Shown in pieces: positions 33,125 to 43,926 of a DNA stretch of 64,000 nucleotides; the stretch's first letter is position 1, and every line of letters begins with the position of its first letter. The DNA is from Stemphylium vesicarium. Its lineage: Eukaryota > Ascomycota > Dothideomycetes > Pleosporales > Pleosporaceae. The notes beneath the pieces are model-generated. The model had not been told where the DNA came from. It worked only from the letters and a program-made list of their open reading frames with translations, and searched no databases. Made by a program: the position numbers and the translations under genes. The DNA is taken from NCBI GenBank assembly GCA_004380135.1, contig QXCR01000053.1, positions 1 to 64,000 on the forward strand, in the 5' to 3' direction.

Positions 33125-34867
33125 CTATCGACCACCAATTTGGCTCTTGGGGATGGGTCTCACCCAGATAAACGCACAGTTCAGAGCAATGATCATTATG
33201 CCGACAATCCAGAAGACTTCAGCGTAGTTTGTCTTGTGGTATCGGAAGATGATCGCAAAGATGATGCCACCAAAGTTACCAGTCGCACCGACGATACCAG
33301 AGAGTACACCTTGAATTCAGTCAGCTGCTGATCGATAACGTCGATGATAGAGTTGGGGGGAAGATGGAGCTTACCATTAGCATGAGGGTGAACGTGGGGC
33401 ACCAACGCGAAGTTGGCGCCGTTACCAGCCTCCAAGAAGATAGCCATGACAGCAATCAGTCCAATCATCTCGTCAAGGTTCTTAGGGTCGACCTTGCCGA
33501 TGACGATGCAAAGCACACCAGACATGACGCCAACAAAGTGAATCCAAAACTTCTTGGCCCATAGGTTATGGCCAGTAACTTTGTAGATGTAGTCGGCAAT
33601 GAAACCACCGAGAGGACGCGTTACGATGTTCAAGAGACCGAACATAGCGGCCCATCGACCGGATTGTGTTTGACCGAGGTAGGGGAAGTTCTTGAGATAG
33701 TACGCGCCGAGGACTGAGTTGATAGCAAGCTCACCACCGAAGGAGCAGAAGTATCCTGCACAGAGCGCGCCTGTTTGTAGGGAGAACATGACTTTCAACC
33801 CCTCCTTCAAACTCGGCTTGACGATGACTTCGTGTTGGAATTCGTCCATTGTTTGGACATCTCCGTTGCCAGATTCCACATCCGTGGTAGGCTGCTCTTG
33901 TTTCTTCTCGTCGTTTGAAGAGAAAGAACCGTTGGTCGTTGGCTTGTCGTCAATAGCGCCAGTAGTGGGTACGACGGATGAGTTGGTTTGGCCGCTGGAA
34001 ACGACCTTGACACCGCGCTCCGACCATTTCCCGGTAGGGGTGTCGTCAGTCAAGAGCATGAGAGCGAGGGCACATGCCGTGATCATGATGAAGGGAACGA
34101 TGAAGGAGACTCGCCAGGCGTCATGTGAAGATAAACCCTGGTCAGCCTTGAGAGAGTCGTATATCGCTGGCATGACGAAGCTAAAGAGGTTAGCCAAGGC
34201 TAGAAGACAGAGAACGAGTCGGCGTACTATGTGATACCACCACCAGAGTTACCCCAGCCGCCCACCAGGGCGTTAGCAGTTCCGACGACGTTTTTGTCAA
34301 AGAAGCCAGTACTCCAGACTTGACATGGCACAAAGGTACCTCCAAGGATGCCGACAAAGAAACGAATAAAATACAAGCCAGTAGCGTTGGTCGCTGTACC
34401 GGCAAGGGCGGTGGGGATAGCGCCAGCAAACAACAGTGCTGCGAAGGTCATGCGAGGGCCGATATGGTCGCACATTGGTCCAGCGATGAAGCGGACCAGT
34501 AGGGTGGCACACAGCGCAACGATGTTAGAGTTCGCAATCTGGTCTTGGGAGAGGTGCATGTCCGCCTTGATACTCTTACTCAGCTGTGAAGGTGTCAGTC
34601 GAGAACAGGCGTTGTGGCGTGAGAAGCGGACAACCATACCAGAGGCGGAAAAGCGTACCTGAACAATGTAAGCATACTGCGGGACGAGCGATCCACTTCT
34701 GGAGTTGGGACTCACCATGACCAAAACGCAATGAAAAAACCCATGTAGGAGAAAAAGAAGACCCTCCCATATTTGTTGATGGGGTTGAACACAGGGATCG
34801 ACTTGGCTTTCTTATTGTATGGATTGATCTCTGGTGCAGACCAGAGCATGTTGATAGCGAAAGGCAT
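33125..34867 (-). CDS. Nitrate/nitrite transporter, NNP family of the major facilitator superfamily
   Basis: A plasma-membrane proton symporter for nitrate (and possibly nitrite), like CrnA/NrtA of Aspergillus. Exons are 34716-34867, 34640-34658, 34228-34583, 33375-34180 and 33125-33309; the product is 505 aa. The 19-base second exon is required to rebuild FWSWYAFPPLLSKSIK in TM1. Both family signatures are present: [16 protein letters not shown] (spanning intron 3) and [15 protein letters not shown] near the end. The two substrate-binding arginines are seen in [16 protein letters not shown] and [15 protein letters not shown] long cytosolic loop with Ser/Thr/Lys lies in the middle, as is usual for fungal members. 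Start is the ATG giving [20 protein letters not shown]. Upstream AGATAG (35013-35018) and inverse TTATC sites (near 35427 and 35487) could bind GATA-type nitrogen regulators. Confidence 0.93.
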
Positions 34868-36552
34868 GATGACAATATCTCGAGCGCCGGCTTTGCTGCG
34901 ATGCAAGCTCGGTTGTGGAGGGCACCCAGAGTGTCAAGATGACAGGAGAGGGTGAGGTTGGCAGTGACGCTTGCTGATGTGAATACCACAAACGGCAGCC
35001 CGGATGTTATATAGATAGATGCACAGGTTCGCAATTGTGATACTTCCGCGGTGAAGCACAGTGACGCACGGCTACGACCACGACAAGCCTGTGGCGCAAA
35101 TGGTTCCCCAGGCCAAGTGAGATCAGACTTCTCCGTGCCTGAATACGGTAATGCTGGCGGGAGTGTTATCTGCGTCGACGAACCCAGCACTCTGCAGCCC
35201 AAACGCTTCGGAGAAAGTACGGTTGACTAGGGAGGAAGGGGAGGAAGATGTCTCCGATTAGCGCTGAGATATTACCCAGGGATCCACATGTCGATTTAGC
35301 GAATTGTATCTCATCGTCGAATGGCTAAAGTGCTTGAGGAAAGGCAGAGCTTTGATGTGAAGAGTCGCAATTTGCTGGGGTTGAGGATTAACGCGGGATG
35401 GTGGGGAACGGCAAGGGCGTTCTCTTATCTCTTGGCGCTATCGAGGCGAGAGACTAGACTCTGTGTAGGTGAGCCCAACAAGGATGCTTATCAGGACGTC
35501 TGGAGATAATATGAATTGCTGCTTTTCCGCGGTGAGCTTTTGACACAATGTCTGTGTCGCGAAGAATCCTCAGCCTCCATTACAATTGTTCCTGGTGTTT
35601 CCGGTGTACTCGATACGTGGCGTTGACGAGAGCATTTGCTTTGTGCAAACAACAGCGCAGCCTTAGGTCTAGACTATACCACAGTCCCTGAACGAACATT
35701 TGTTTTTGAGATGTAAAAAGGGTGCAAGCCATTGTGGTGTGTGTCCAGGACTCGTGGTGGTCTGCCGCGTGCAAGTGGAGACCTGCCACGATAAGCACGA
35801 CAGCCTGGTACAGCCGGTAGCACCACCAAGCAGAAGCCATCTCGCGGTTGTACAATTCTTCCACACATAGGCTTAAATTCGAGCGCTTTTTCCCCTTGGG
35901 CGATCTGATTCTATACCAAAGCCTGTCGCATATGATACAGGCGTAAGCCAATAGGCGCCAGGACCACGACCTTATCTCCCGAGACTGCGCTTTCGCCCCG
36001 GTAAGACGAAGTCCGCATCAGGCAAGATTGAGGATTATCGGTGTTCTGGTGATGCACATAACGATTGATGCGTCCAGAATCTTGGGGAATCGTCACTGTG
36101 ATTCATCTGCCATCAACCTTCCACCACGCCAAGGCCTTCGAAGTTTGGGGCGTATCTTTAGGCCATAGAAATGCCTCGCGTTCTCTCAACCCCCTCCCAA
36201 GACTCTTCGGGGGTTATCTTTACCTAGCTGATTGCATGTGATGGAGTTTTGCTACCTTTGCGACATCGGAGCAACAGGTCCGGAGATGTAGCGAACAGAA
36301 GGCCAAATGGTGTGGAGAGCAATTCAAATCAAGCATCTCCGGGACCGAAAGAGATGCCTAGTAACTGTGGATCAATTCGCATATGTGGACCTTGTTTCGT
36401 TGAGCCTCAACCGCGGAGATCCTGGAAATCTTCCTGTTCAAATGGCAATTTGTCAATTTCGCCCCGCCATGACTGTGACTCAGCGTCACACTTCACGATG
36501 CTCTCCGGGAAAGCAACAGAATATCTTTGTATGACAAGAGGACTCACTTGAT
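34868..36552. other. Upstream region of the nitrate transporter and gene-poor spacer
   Basis: Contains GATA-like sites on the transporter side (see the transporter entry). The rest, to the 3' end of the PAQR gene, has only short frames without family features. Confidence 0.5.
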
Positions 36553-37730
36553 TTATGGGGGGTTTGCGCACTTTAAGCCACTCAAGTTTTGTCTTGCCTT
36601 CAACACACCCATCCCGTACACCCCCGCACCGCAAACGACCAGCAGATGCATAATCTGGTGGCTGCTACCCCATACATCGCAACGTCTTAGATACCATCTC
36701 TCGGGTATCCTGCTCGCATACATGGCGGCCCCCAAACCATGGCATACACCGAGTCCGAAATAGTGGGTCAGGCTCATTCTGTATTCCATCTCTTGCAGCC
36801 CAAAGAGCCAGATGCCATGAACGACAGGCGTGAAAGATGACATGCCGAGGAGAAGGTACATGTTCGTTCGGAATGTTCTGGAGCTAGGACCAGCAAAAGA
36901 AGGATGTAGGGTTGTGACTGCACACGCAAAACTCGCGACGGTGGCGAAGATGCCATATGCATCACGCAAGGTATGTTCGCAACGCAAGCCAAACTGCGTG
37001 CTTGCGACAGTAGTGCCCCACAAAGGTATTACAATACCGAGGTAATCGAGTCGGCCTGTCCATATGCGCACACTTTCGCTGTGGTCAAGGAGGATGTGGT
37101 GACTGTCATGTCCGATCAGTCTGGGTCCCGGGGTTCGACATGAGCGCGAATAAAGAAGGGAATCTACCCACAGAAAGGAAAAGAAGAAACATGTAATAAC
37201 CGAGATAAAGTAGGCCAGTACTGCAATCTCATCGGCACCAGATCCATCGGCGCATCTAATGCAAAGGCCCAAGCTGCCCAGGCCGTATGCGAATCCAACG
37301 GTAGCTAGGATATGCGACCAGATATTTACCGATTCATTGTGAAGGTAGAGGATACTCTTCACAGAGCGATAGAATGAGAATGAAGCTCGTCTGGTATTCT
37401 CGATTAGCTTGACAGTCCCAAAGTAAGAAATAAATTCGCTAACCGATGGCTTGTAAGTATAAACTCATTGTCACGCTGCCAATGCACTGCATTCAATGTT
37501 CCCCGTTAGCAAACTTCCTAGAATGAGCACTTGACTGTATGAAGAGACGTACGCAGATCATCCCATTCGATCAACCCATCGTGAGACACGTGCTGGAGCC
37601 TGTGATTTTTCTTGTTGTGGGCCTCAGCGACGTGCCGTGCTGTTGAAGTCGCGCAGTACCCACGCCCATGGTACTCTCCCTCCATGATCCCCGCTTTCTC
37701 TTTAGCGCCTTGGCGCGAATATGATGTCAT
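36553..37730 (-). CDS. PAQR/haemolysin III-family seven-pass membrane receptor
   Basis: Belongs to the family of adiponectin receptors and yeast Izh proteins, which act in lipid and zinc balance and may have hydrolase activity. Exons are 37553-37730, 37444-37486 and 36553-37390; the product is 352 aa. Splicing restores the conserved block from DDLLHWQRDNEFILTSHR to SILYLHNESVNIWSHIL. Conserved metal-site residues are visible: Ser and His in NIWSH, Asp near the middle loop (HDSHHILLDHSE region and GRLDYLG), and the C-terminal SSHQIMHLL His pair. About seven hydrophobic segments follow the polar N-terminus (first 75 residues). Intron sizes are 66 and 53 bases. No internal break is seen. The start is the ATG giving MTSYSRQGAKEK. 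Confidence 0.87.
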
Positions 37731-38691
37731 GCTTCCCGAAGATCTGGATCTCAATCGTAGCAGATCTCGTTAATTCTAGTATAGTGTTTTAAAAGCGATT
37801 TTCTTGCAGGGGGGTGGGACGTCAAGGGAATGTACAGGCGTTGTTGTTGTTGTCTTTGTTATGACTACTTCGTCCGCTGGCGAGTCATCACCAAGACGCT
37901 TGCCATGCGCCAACGTGACGCAGTCAATGATTCCGCGGACCCCTTACACATGATGAGGCCAAGCTTCCGATGCCGTAGCTTTGCTGGTTTCGCCAGCCTC
38001 GTCAAGATTGCTTTAGGTGCATTTGTTTTCTTCTTAATACTGGTAGCTGGGACGAATCGCGCCGGATCCGATGGAAGCTTGACATCAGAATTGCCGTTAG
38101 GGTGCGATGCTGATGTACTACAGTGTTAATGGAACTTGACATCTGGCCCGTGTCCTTTACTCTTCCCATGAAACCTAGCGATTGCTACCGTGCAACCATG
38201 GATGGGTCAGGATATGTATTCGCAGATGATAATGGGAGGTCATGATGCATCACCTTACAATGGATGCCGTAGTATCGATCTTCTCGGCCCGAACTTTTAT
38301 TGCTCGACAGGTCTTGTTTGCAGTTTACGCCAGATATGCGGCAGCCGTGATCCAAAAGCCCTTACTATACCGGAAACAATACACAAAGAACACCACTCAT
38401 TGGCCAGGCATCGTCCATCGACCCAATTATCAACATCATATCCAGGCGACAGAAGTCCCCGTGGCCAACAGACATAGCAATAGTAAAAACAAGAAGTCAA
38501 AGAGGAGTGTACTTGCGCAATGGAATTGCACGCAGGTCGAGATGCTGAAGGTCAAGGAGAAGGATTTGTTGAAGTACGATAGCTGCGGACTTTCGACGGG
38601 TACGTTGACCAGGAATTGTCGTGCGCAGGTCACTTGCTTGGAGGAAATGGCAAGATCGTATTGTGTTTCGGTTGTTAACGGCTTCGTGTGC
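37731..38691. other. Intergenic region with uncertain plus-strand coding signal
   Basis: A plus-strand frame at 37905-38128 encodes a possible single-pass membrane protein (hydrophobic SLVKIALGAFVFFLILVAG). Two Cys-rich frames follow at 38190-38477 and from 38242 into the convergent PKA gene. They may be exons of one small Cys-rich protein, but I found no chain of splice sites that joins them in frame. Treated as undetermined. Confidence 0.35.
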
Positions 38692-40406
38692 TTAGAAGTC
38701 GGGAAACAGGTGTCCGTGGCTATTCGGACACGTCAGAATGTGGTCTACGGTATAAGGAGGACTCTGCACGCACGGGTCGTCCCCTGCCTGACCATATGCC
38801 TCCGTCTCCTCCGGATACTTATCGAATTGACTGGCATCACCGACGCCAGCTCGCACAGGTGGCACGTAGGGTGCGTCAATGTCCTTCTTTTGTAACCGGT
38901 CCCAGGTCACTTCGGCGAACCAGGGGTGGTTCATAACGTCCTTGCTACCGCCGTGCAAGTTGCCCAGGCGCTTGGTGAGGTCGGGGGTGATGAGCTTCTG
39001 GAGCAGATCGTGTGCGTCGGGATGGATGTAGGGCGGGTACTTGACTCGCGACTTGAGGATGTTTTCGTAGATCTTCATGGGAGAGCCGCCATCCCAGAAG
39101 GGGGTGAAACCGCACAGCATTTCGAAGATGAGGATACCTAGCGACCACCTGGAGAGGTTAGTAGGGGTTGGATTCAAGGGTTCTTGGGACTTACCAGTCT
39201 ACAGACTTGTTGTAGCCCTTTGACGCGACGACTTCGGGCGCCAAGTAGTCAGGCGTACCACAGAGGGTCCATGTGATGTCGGGCACTTCTTTGGCGAAAC
39301 CGAAATCGGTAATTTTGAGGTGTCCATGGCGGTCTAGTAGCAGGTTCTCGGGTTTCAGGTCGCGGTAGATGATGTTATGCGAGTGCAGGTAGTCGAGTGC
39401 GAGTGTAACTTCGGCGGCGTAGAACTTTGCGACCGGATTGGGAAAGCGCTATGAAAGTTAGTACGCTTGATGCCCAAAGCCGGCCAGCCAGCCAGGGAAG
39501 GGGCGGGGAGAAGACATGGAAGGGGCGGAGGGAGAGGCGGAGAGGGCGTACCTGAGACTTTCGCAGCAGACTAAACAGCTCGCCTCCTTCTACAAAGTCC
39601 ATGACCATGTAGAGGTTCTTTGAATCTTGGAAGGTGCCCCATAGCGTGATGAGGAAGGGATGCTTGACCTGCTGAAGCATGCGCCGCTCGTCGTTGGTGT
39701 GCTCGACCTGCTTCATCTTAACCACCTGGGCCTTCTTCAGCACCTTGACGGCATAGAAGCGCTGGTTGTGCTTGGACTGGACGAGATGCACTCGCCCGAA
39801 GCTGCCCGTGCCGAGGGTGCGCTGGATAGTGAAGTCAGTCAGCGAGTACTTGCCCTTGGTGACGCGCGCCTGGTTGAGCGGCTGCGTCTGGAACTGGACG
39901 GCGCCATTCTTGGGCGTCGACTGATGCGACGTGGCCGTGTTGTTGGGGTGTATCAGGTTCTGTATGCTGGGCGTGTTATGCGAGGGCTGCTGGGGGTTGG
40001 ACTGCGGGCTCGCTCCGTACTGCTGCTGCTGTTGCTGCTGTTGTTGTTGTTGTTGTTGTTGATGTTGCTGCTGCTGCTGCTGCTGCTGCTGTTGCGCGTA
40101 GGCGGGGTTCATCGAGTCGGCCGGCTTGGTGGATGAGGCGGCAGGCGCAGCCGGGGCCGTGTTATTGGTCGCGTTGTTGTTGTTGGTGCTCGAGTTGCTG
40201 TTGTTGCCGTTGTGGTTGGCGTAGGCGTGGGCGTGGGCGGATTCGTTGGTCTTCGTCTTATGAAGGTGAAAGGAGCCCGACTTGCGCGACGTCGTGGGCG
40301 TAATGGGCGACGTCGTGTCTTTGATGGGCGAAGTCGGCGAGTCGAGGTCTTTGGAGCCGTTCGAGTCCTTCGTCCGCTTCTTCTTGAGGAAGCCCAGGGT
40401 AGGCAT
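38692..40406 (-). CDS. cAMP-dependent protein kinase catalytic subunit
   Basis: An AGC-family Ser/Thr kinase, the effector of cAMP signalling. Exons are 39552-40406, 39195-39448, 38774-39148 and 38692-38719; the product is 503 aa. The N-terminal 190 residues are low complexity, with Asn/Ser runs and a glutamine tract (Q10-H-Q14, residues 105-129). The kinase domain runs from about 192: glycine loop LGTGSFGRV, catalytic Lys in [19 protein letters not shown] catalytic loop, DFGFAKEV, and activation loop [16 protein letters not shown] with the phosphorylatable Thr. The AGC tail ends in GHLFPDF, the hydrophobic C-terminal motif, and this is encoded by a separate 28-base last exon (otherwise the tail would be spoiled). 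All catalytic residues are present. Confidence 0.93.
40020..40094 (-). repeat. Glutamine-coding CAG/CAA repeat
   Basis: A 75-base trinucleotide tract inside the PKA gene codes for 10 Gln, 1 His and 14 Gln. It mixes CAG and CAA, with a block of seven successive CAA codons on one side. Pure CAG runs reach eight units, so length changes between strains are likely. Confidence 0.95.
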
Positions 40407-41086
40407 TGGAGGGTTGGGTGGAGGAATGCGGCGGCCCTGGCCTGCCTGTACCTGCACGCAGCTCGGGCGATCTCAGCGGCTGCAACAAGCAAGGAAAGCG
40501 CGGGGAGACGACGGGCGATGAGCGATGGGCGATGGGCGATGAGCAATGGGCGATCGGGCGGCGCAGACGGCAGCAATGGATGCGCTCAGGATTAGTGAGG
40601 ATGCGCGTGCATAGGCGGGATGGGATGAGGTAAGGATAGACGGACGGAGGGCCAGCTGCGAAGCTAGTGAGGGGGAGAGGTTGGCTGCACCGCACGTCTT
40701 CAGTCTGCACCACGTTTGCATGTATGCAGCCTTTGATCTTGAGCACCATAGTGCCATGCATTTCTACACCACTACGACATTCGTGACTCGCTGCATCCCA
40801 TCCGTGCATCGCAACACTATGGAACGCGTCGCTTGTTGCGTCATGCGTACCATTGCGGCCAGTGCCAGCATCGAGGAGCATACGATACAGGTACCCAGCC
40901 TGCCTATGCTGAAAATAGACCGGTCTCGGCCATCCAACCAACTCCTAGCCATGCGTCCGCCAAGCCCAACCTCATAATACAAAACACCAGCCCATGTAGA
41001 CCACACAGAAAGACTCATTATACACACACACATATGGCAAATACAAGGACGCAGACGTGACTTCATCAAAAGAAAGTTTGGCCGTT
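40407..41086. other. Upstream region of PKA, with short tandem repeat
   Basis: Contains five 7-bp units of the type GATGRGC at 40517-40551, in the presumed 5' leader or promoter of the PKA gene. No gene seen. Confidence 0.55.
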
Positions 41087-42363
41087 TCACAGCTCATCAG
41101 CAACCTGATTCGTTTCAGGAGCCCCACTAGAAACCATAATCGGCTGATACGTCTCGAGGTCCAGCCCGCACACTTCCATGCGCCGTTGGCGAAATCTCTC
41201 GTATAGCTTGCTCCACGCCTCTTGCGCCTCTTCGTTCTGCGGCCGCAATTTGGCGCGGACTGCATAGGGCACGTCATATTCTGGCCCTGGAAGCTCCGGG
41301 TCTGACAACCTCACAAACGTCGTCGCTTGCTCAAAGGCCGTTGCATTGAAGTCGTCGACGGCATTGCGCAGGTTCTGTGACTCGTACACGACGTTGCCCA
41401 TTGATAGCGACCACTCGGATATGAGCGAATCGGGCACGGAAAACGTCTTCCGGAACATGTTGAGGTCTGATGTAGGCTTGGATGCGCGCATGGCTCGCAG
41501 CTGACTGTAGCTTTGTTGCGAGGGATGTATCATGAGCAGCGACGTCGACATGTCTGTCCGCTCTGGCGTCGCAGGGTACGCGGCCATTGGCTCCGACTTG
41601 GAGAAGGCAAGGAGCGAGTCGAGCGCAGATGCGTCAAGCAGTACGCCGGGCCCTTGGAGATATAGTATGCGCTCGTAGTCCACCAGTGAGTAGAGGCTCG
41701 CTAGCGAGTAGGACGAGGGTAGGGTATCTGGCGCTGTTAGTGTGTGGTAGAAATTCCACTTTTCAAGAGACTCACCATCTGCGCCTTCCACTATAGGTTC
41801 CATGGGCATGAGTTTGACGCCGTACCTTCTCGCTGCTGTGCCCAACAGTCTCCGCGTTGTCGACATCTCAGGTCCATACTGGTTGTCCTCGGTTTCTGCT
41901 AGCCATAGTTTCGGAAACATCAATATCCTCTTCGCCGGGCTCTTCATCCTGTGCAGGTCTGAGAGCAGCATGACGGCGCTGCACAGCTCAACATGCTCGC
42001 GCACCACCTGCACGTAGCCCAGCCTACTCCAATCCATAGTCTGGCCTGCGATGTACTGCGCATACGTATCGTCCACTTCTGGACGTGCGCCCATAGGTCT
42101 CGCCCATTTTGCATCCAATGTCGGCGGTTCTATAGGCTTCGGCGGGGGCAATGGCTTGGGTAGCCGTGGTTTTATCGCGGCTTGGAGGGAGTGTACATAA
42201 CGCTGTTGCAATACCCAGCCCGAGAGAAAGAGTGCAAGTGTGAAGAGGAAGACTGGACGAGCGTGTTAGCGGGTCAATGTGGCATACCATCATTGTCGGG
42301 CGTACTAATGGTCACAGACAGGAGAATAGAAACCTGACTGGAAGTAAGGAGTAACCGGCCCAT
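41087..42363 (-). CDS. GT8-like glycosyltransferase, type II membrane protein
   Basis: Probable Golgi-type glycosyltransferase related to the glycogenin/GT8 family. Exons are 42306-42363, 41776-42252 and 41087-41733; the product is 393 aa, or 407 if the second intron is kept. A membrane anchor at residues about 6-34 (SILLSVTIIFLFTLALFLSG) is rebuilt by intron 1. Family-like segments are VEHVELCSAVMLLSDLHRM and SLYSLVDYERILYLQGPGVL, but where GT8 members show DxD there is LQGPG, so the metal-binding motif is not evident. The second intron (41734-41775) is 42 bases, a multiple of three with no stop, begins GTGAGT and ends CTAACAG; its branch site is very close to the acceptor, so it may be retained. 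The substrate is unknown. Confidence 0.72.
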
Positions 42364-42708
42364 GACGAGAAGCAGAGGCAGAACAGAAGAGAGGGGTATC
42401 AAAAAGCTATGGGTATTCAAGAAGGGGTATGTAGAAGTTTGGGAGTAGTGCGGGCGGGAAAGCGCATGCCGTGCCCTGGTGTGACGTCCCGGCTGGCGAG
42501 TTCTAGACGGCCGTAGGGCTGCATGTTGAGCGTGCCCGGGTGGTTGAGTGGGCAACAATCGATAGCTAGCATTACCCTGCCTCAAATTATCGCAACCGTC
42601 ACCGCGCCCTCTCTCTCTAGCACCAGCGGTAAGACAGTCTATTCCTCCCGCCGTCGCGCATACCTCGCCGATACCAGGCTCGATAAAGAAAACGAACAAT
42701 CCCTGCCC

Positions 42709-43668
42709 ATGTCAAAACCGCAATTCGATCGCGCCGACGCGAGCGCGCTGCTCGACGACCGAGGATACCGCGGCGCCCTCATCCGCGGCCAGAACCCGGC
42801 GCTCCTCTTCGAAAAGGGTGTGCGCGAGCGCATTACCGAGTCTTACTACTGGAAGGAGCAATGCTTTGGTCTCAACGCTGCAACACTATGCGACCGTGCC
42901 GCAGACCTCAAGTTCATCGGTGGCACAACGGGCATCACGGGCAAGCCGACGCCCTTCCTATGCTTGGCATTCAAGATGCTTCAGCTGGTGCCGGATAAGG
43001 AGATAATCCTCGAGTACCTGAACTTCCGCGACGACGAGGATGAGGAAGAGCGCGACGGCCAGGTCAAAGATGAGAATGCCGACACGGCGGCAGAAGAAGA
43101 CGCCACAAAAAAGGAGCTTGACCTGAATGCATCAGGAAAGCTGGGCAACTTCAAGTATCTGCGCTGTCTTGCTGCCTTTTACATCCGCCTCGCATGGGAG
43201 CCTGTCGAAATCTACAAGACGCTAGAGCCTCTCCTCACCGATTACCGTAAGATCAAGCGCCGTCTCAAGGACACCTTCACCCTCACACACGTCGACCAAT
43301 TCATAGACGATCTCCTTACAAAAGACCGCATCTGCGCAACGAGCTTGTGGAAGCTGCCGTCGAGGGCCAATCTGGAAGATCTGGAGATGCTAGACCCAAG
43401 GGAGAGTCCGCTGGGAGACGAGGTGGATGAGCTAGATGAGGAATTGGACAGGAGAAGTAATGGAAGCGAGAGGAGCTACAGGGGTCGGAGCTACGACAGC
43501 AGAAGCAGAAGCAGAAGTTATGACAGTCCAAGTCGCAGCAGAAGCAGAAGCTATGATAGCCGAGATCGAGGCAGGAGTCGCAGTCCGGGCGAGCGAAGCC
43601 GATCGAGAGCTAGAACCCAAAGCAGGAGTCGAAGCCGCAGGCGGGACTACAGCGATGCGGAGCGGTAA
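42709..43668 (+). CDS. PRP38: Pre-mRNA-splicing factor PRP38
   Basis: A spliceosome component needed for activation of the U4/U6.U5 tri-snRNP. The gene has no intron; the product is 319 aa. The ATG at 42709 was chosen (MSKPQFDRADASALLDDRGY), matching the family's start; the upstream in-frame extension has no support. The PRP38 domain covers about residues 10-215, with the hallmark stretch IRGQNPALLFEKGVRERITE followed by SYYWKEQCFGLNAATL, and GNFKYLRCLAAFYIRLAW. An acidic insert (DDEDEEERDG, about 105-140) divides the domain. The C-terminal about 80 residues are rich in Arg-Ser and Ser-Tyr-Asp repeats, an RS-like domain typical of splicing factors. Function in the nucleus. Confidence 0.93.
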   Translation: MSKPQFDRADASALLDDRGYRGALIRGQNPALLFEKGVRERITESYYWKEQCFGLNAATLCDRAADLKFIGGTTGITGKPTPFLCLAFKMLQLVPDKEIILEYLNFRDDEDEEERDGQVKDENADTAAEEDATKKELDLNASGKLGNFKYLRCLAAFYIRLAWEPVEIYKTLEPLLTDYRKIKRRLKDTFTLTHVDQFIDDLLTKDRICATSLWKLPSRANLEDLEMLDPRESPLGDEVDELDEELDRRSNGSERSYRGRSYDSRSRSRSYDSPSRSRSRSYDSRDRGRSRSPGERSRSRARTQSRSRSRRRDYSDAER

Positions 43669-43926
43669 GCCCCGTCTCAAGTCTGCCATCCCTTCCCTTT
43701 TGCTAGCAAGATTTCAGCAGCGCTATATACCCATGAATCTGACCAAGAATACAACTCCCGCTGCGGGAATGTTTTACACGTCCGTCATCGACTCATACTC
43801 TACGTGGCGTATCCATGACTTGAGATCCACATCGCCCAATTGCAAGACGCAATAGTATGCTTACTAAGTGCATGTAACTTGGCGGCCTTCTTCCTCGCTG
43901 AGCCGCTTCTTCCTTCTTCCACAGCC

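Noticed and set aside
39660..40136. Plus-strand open frame of 158 codons with a leucine run
   Set aside because: It is the antisense of the PKA gene; the leucine run is the complement of the glutamine repeat.
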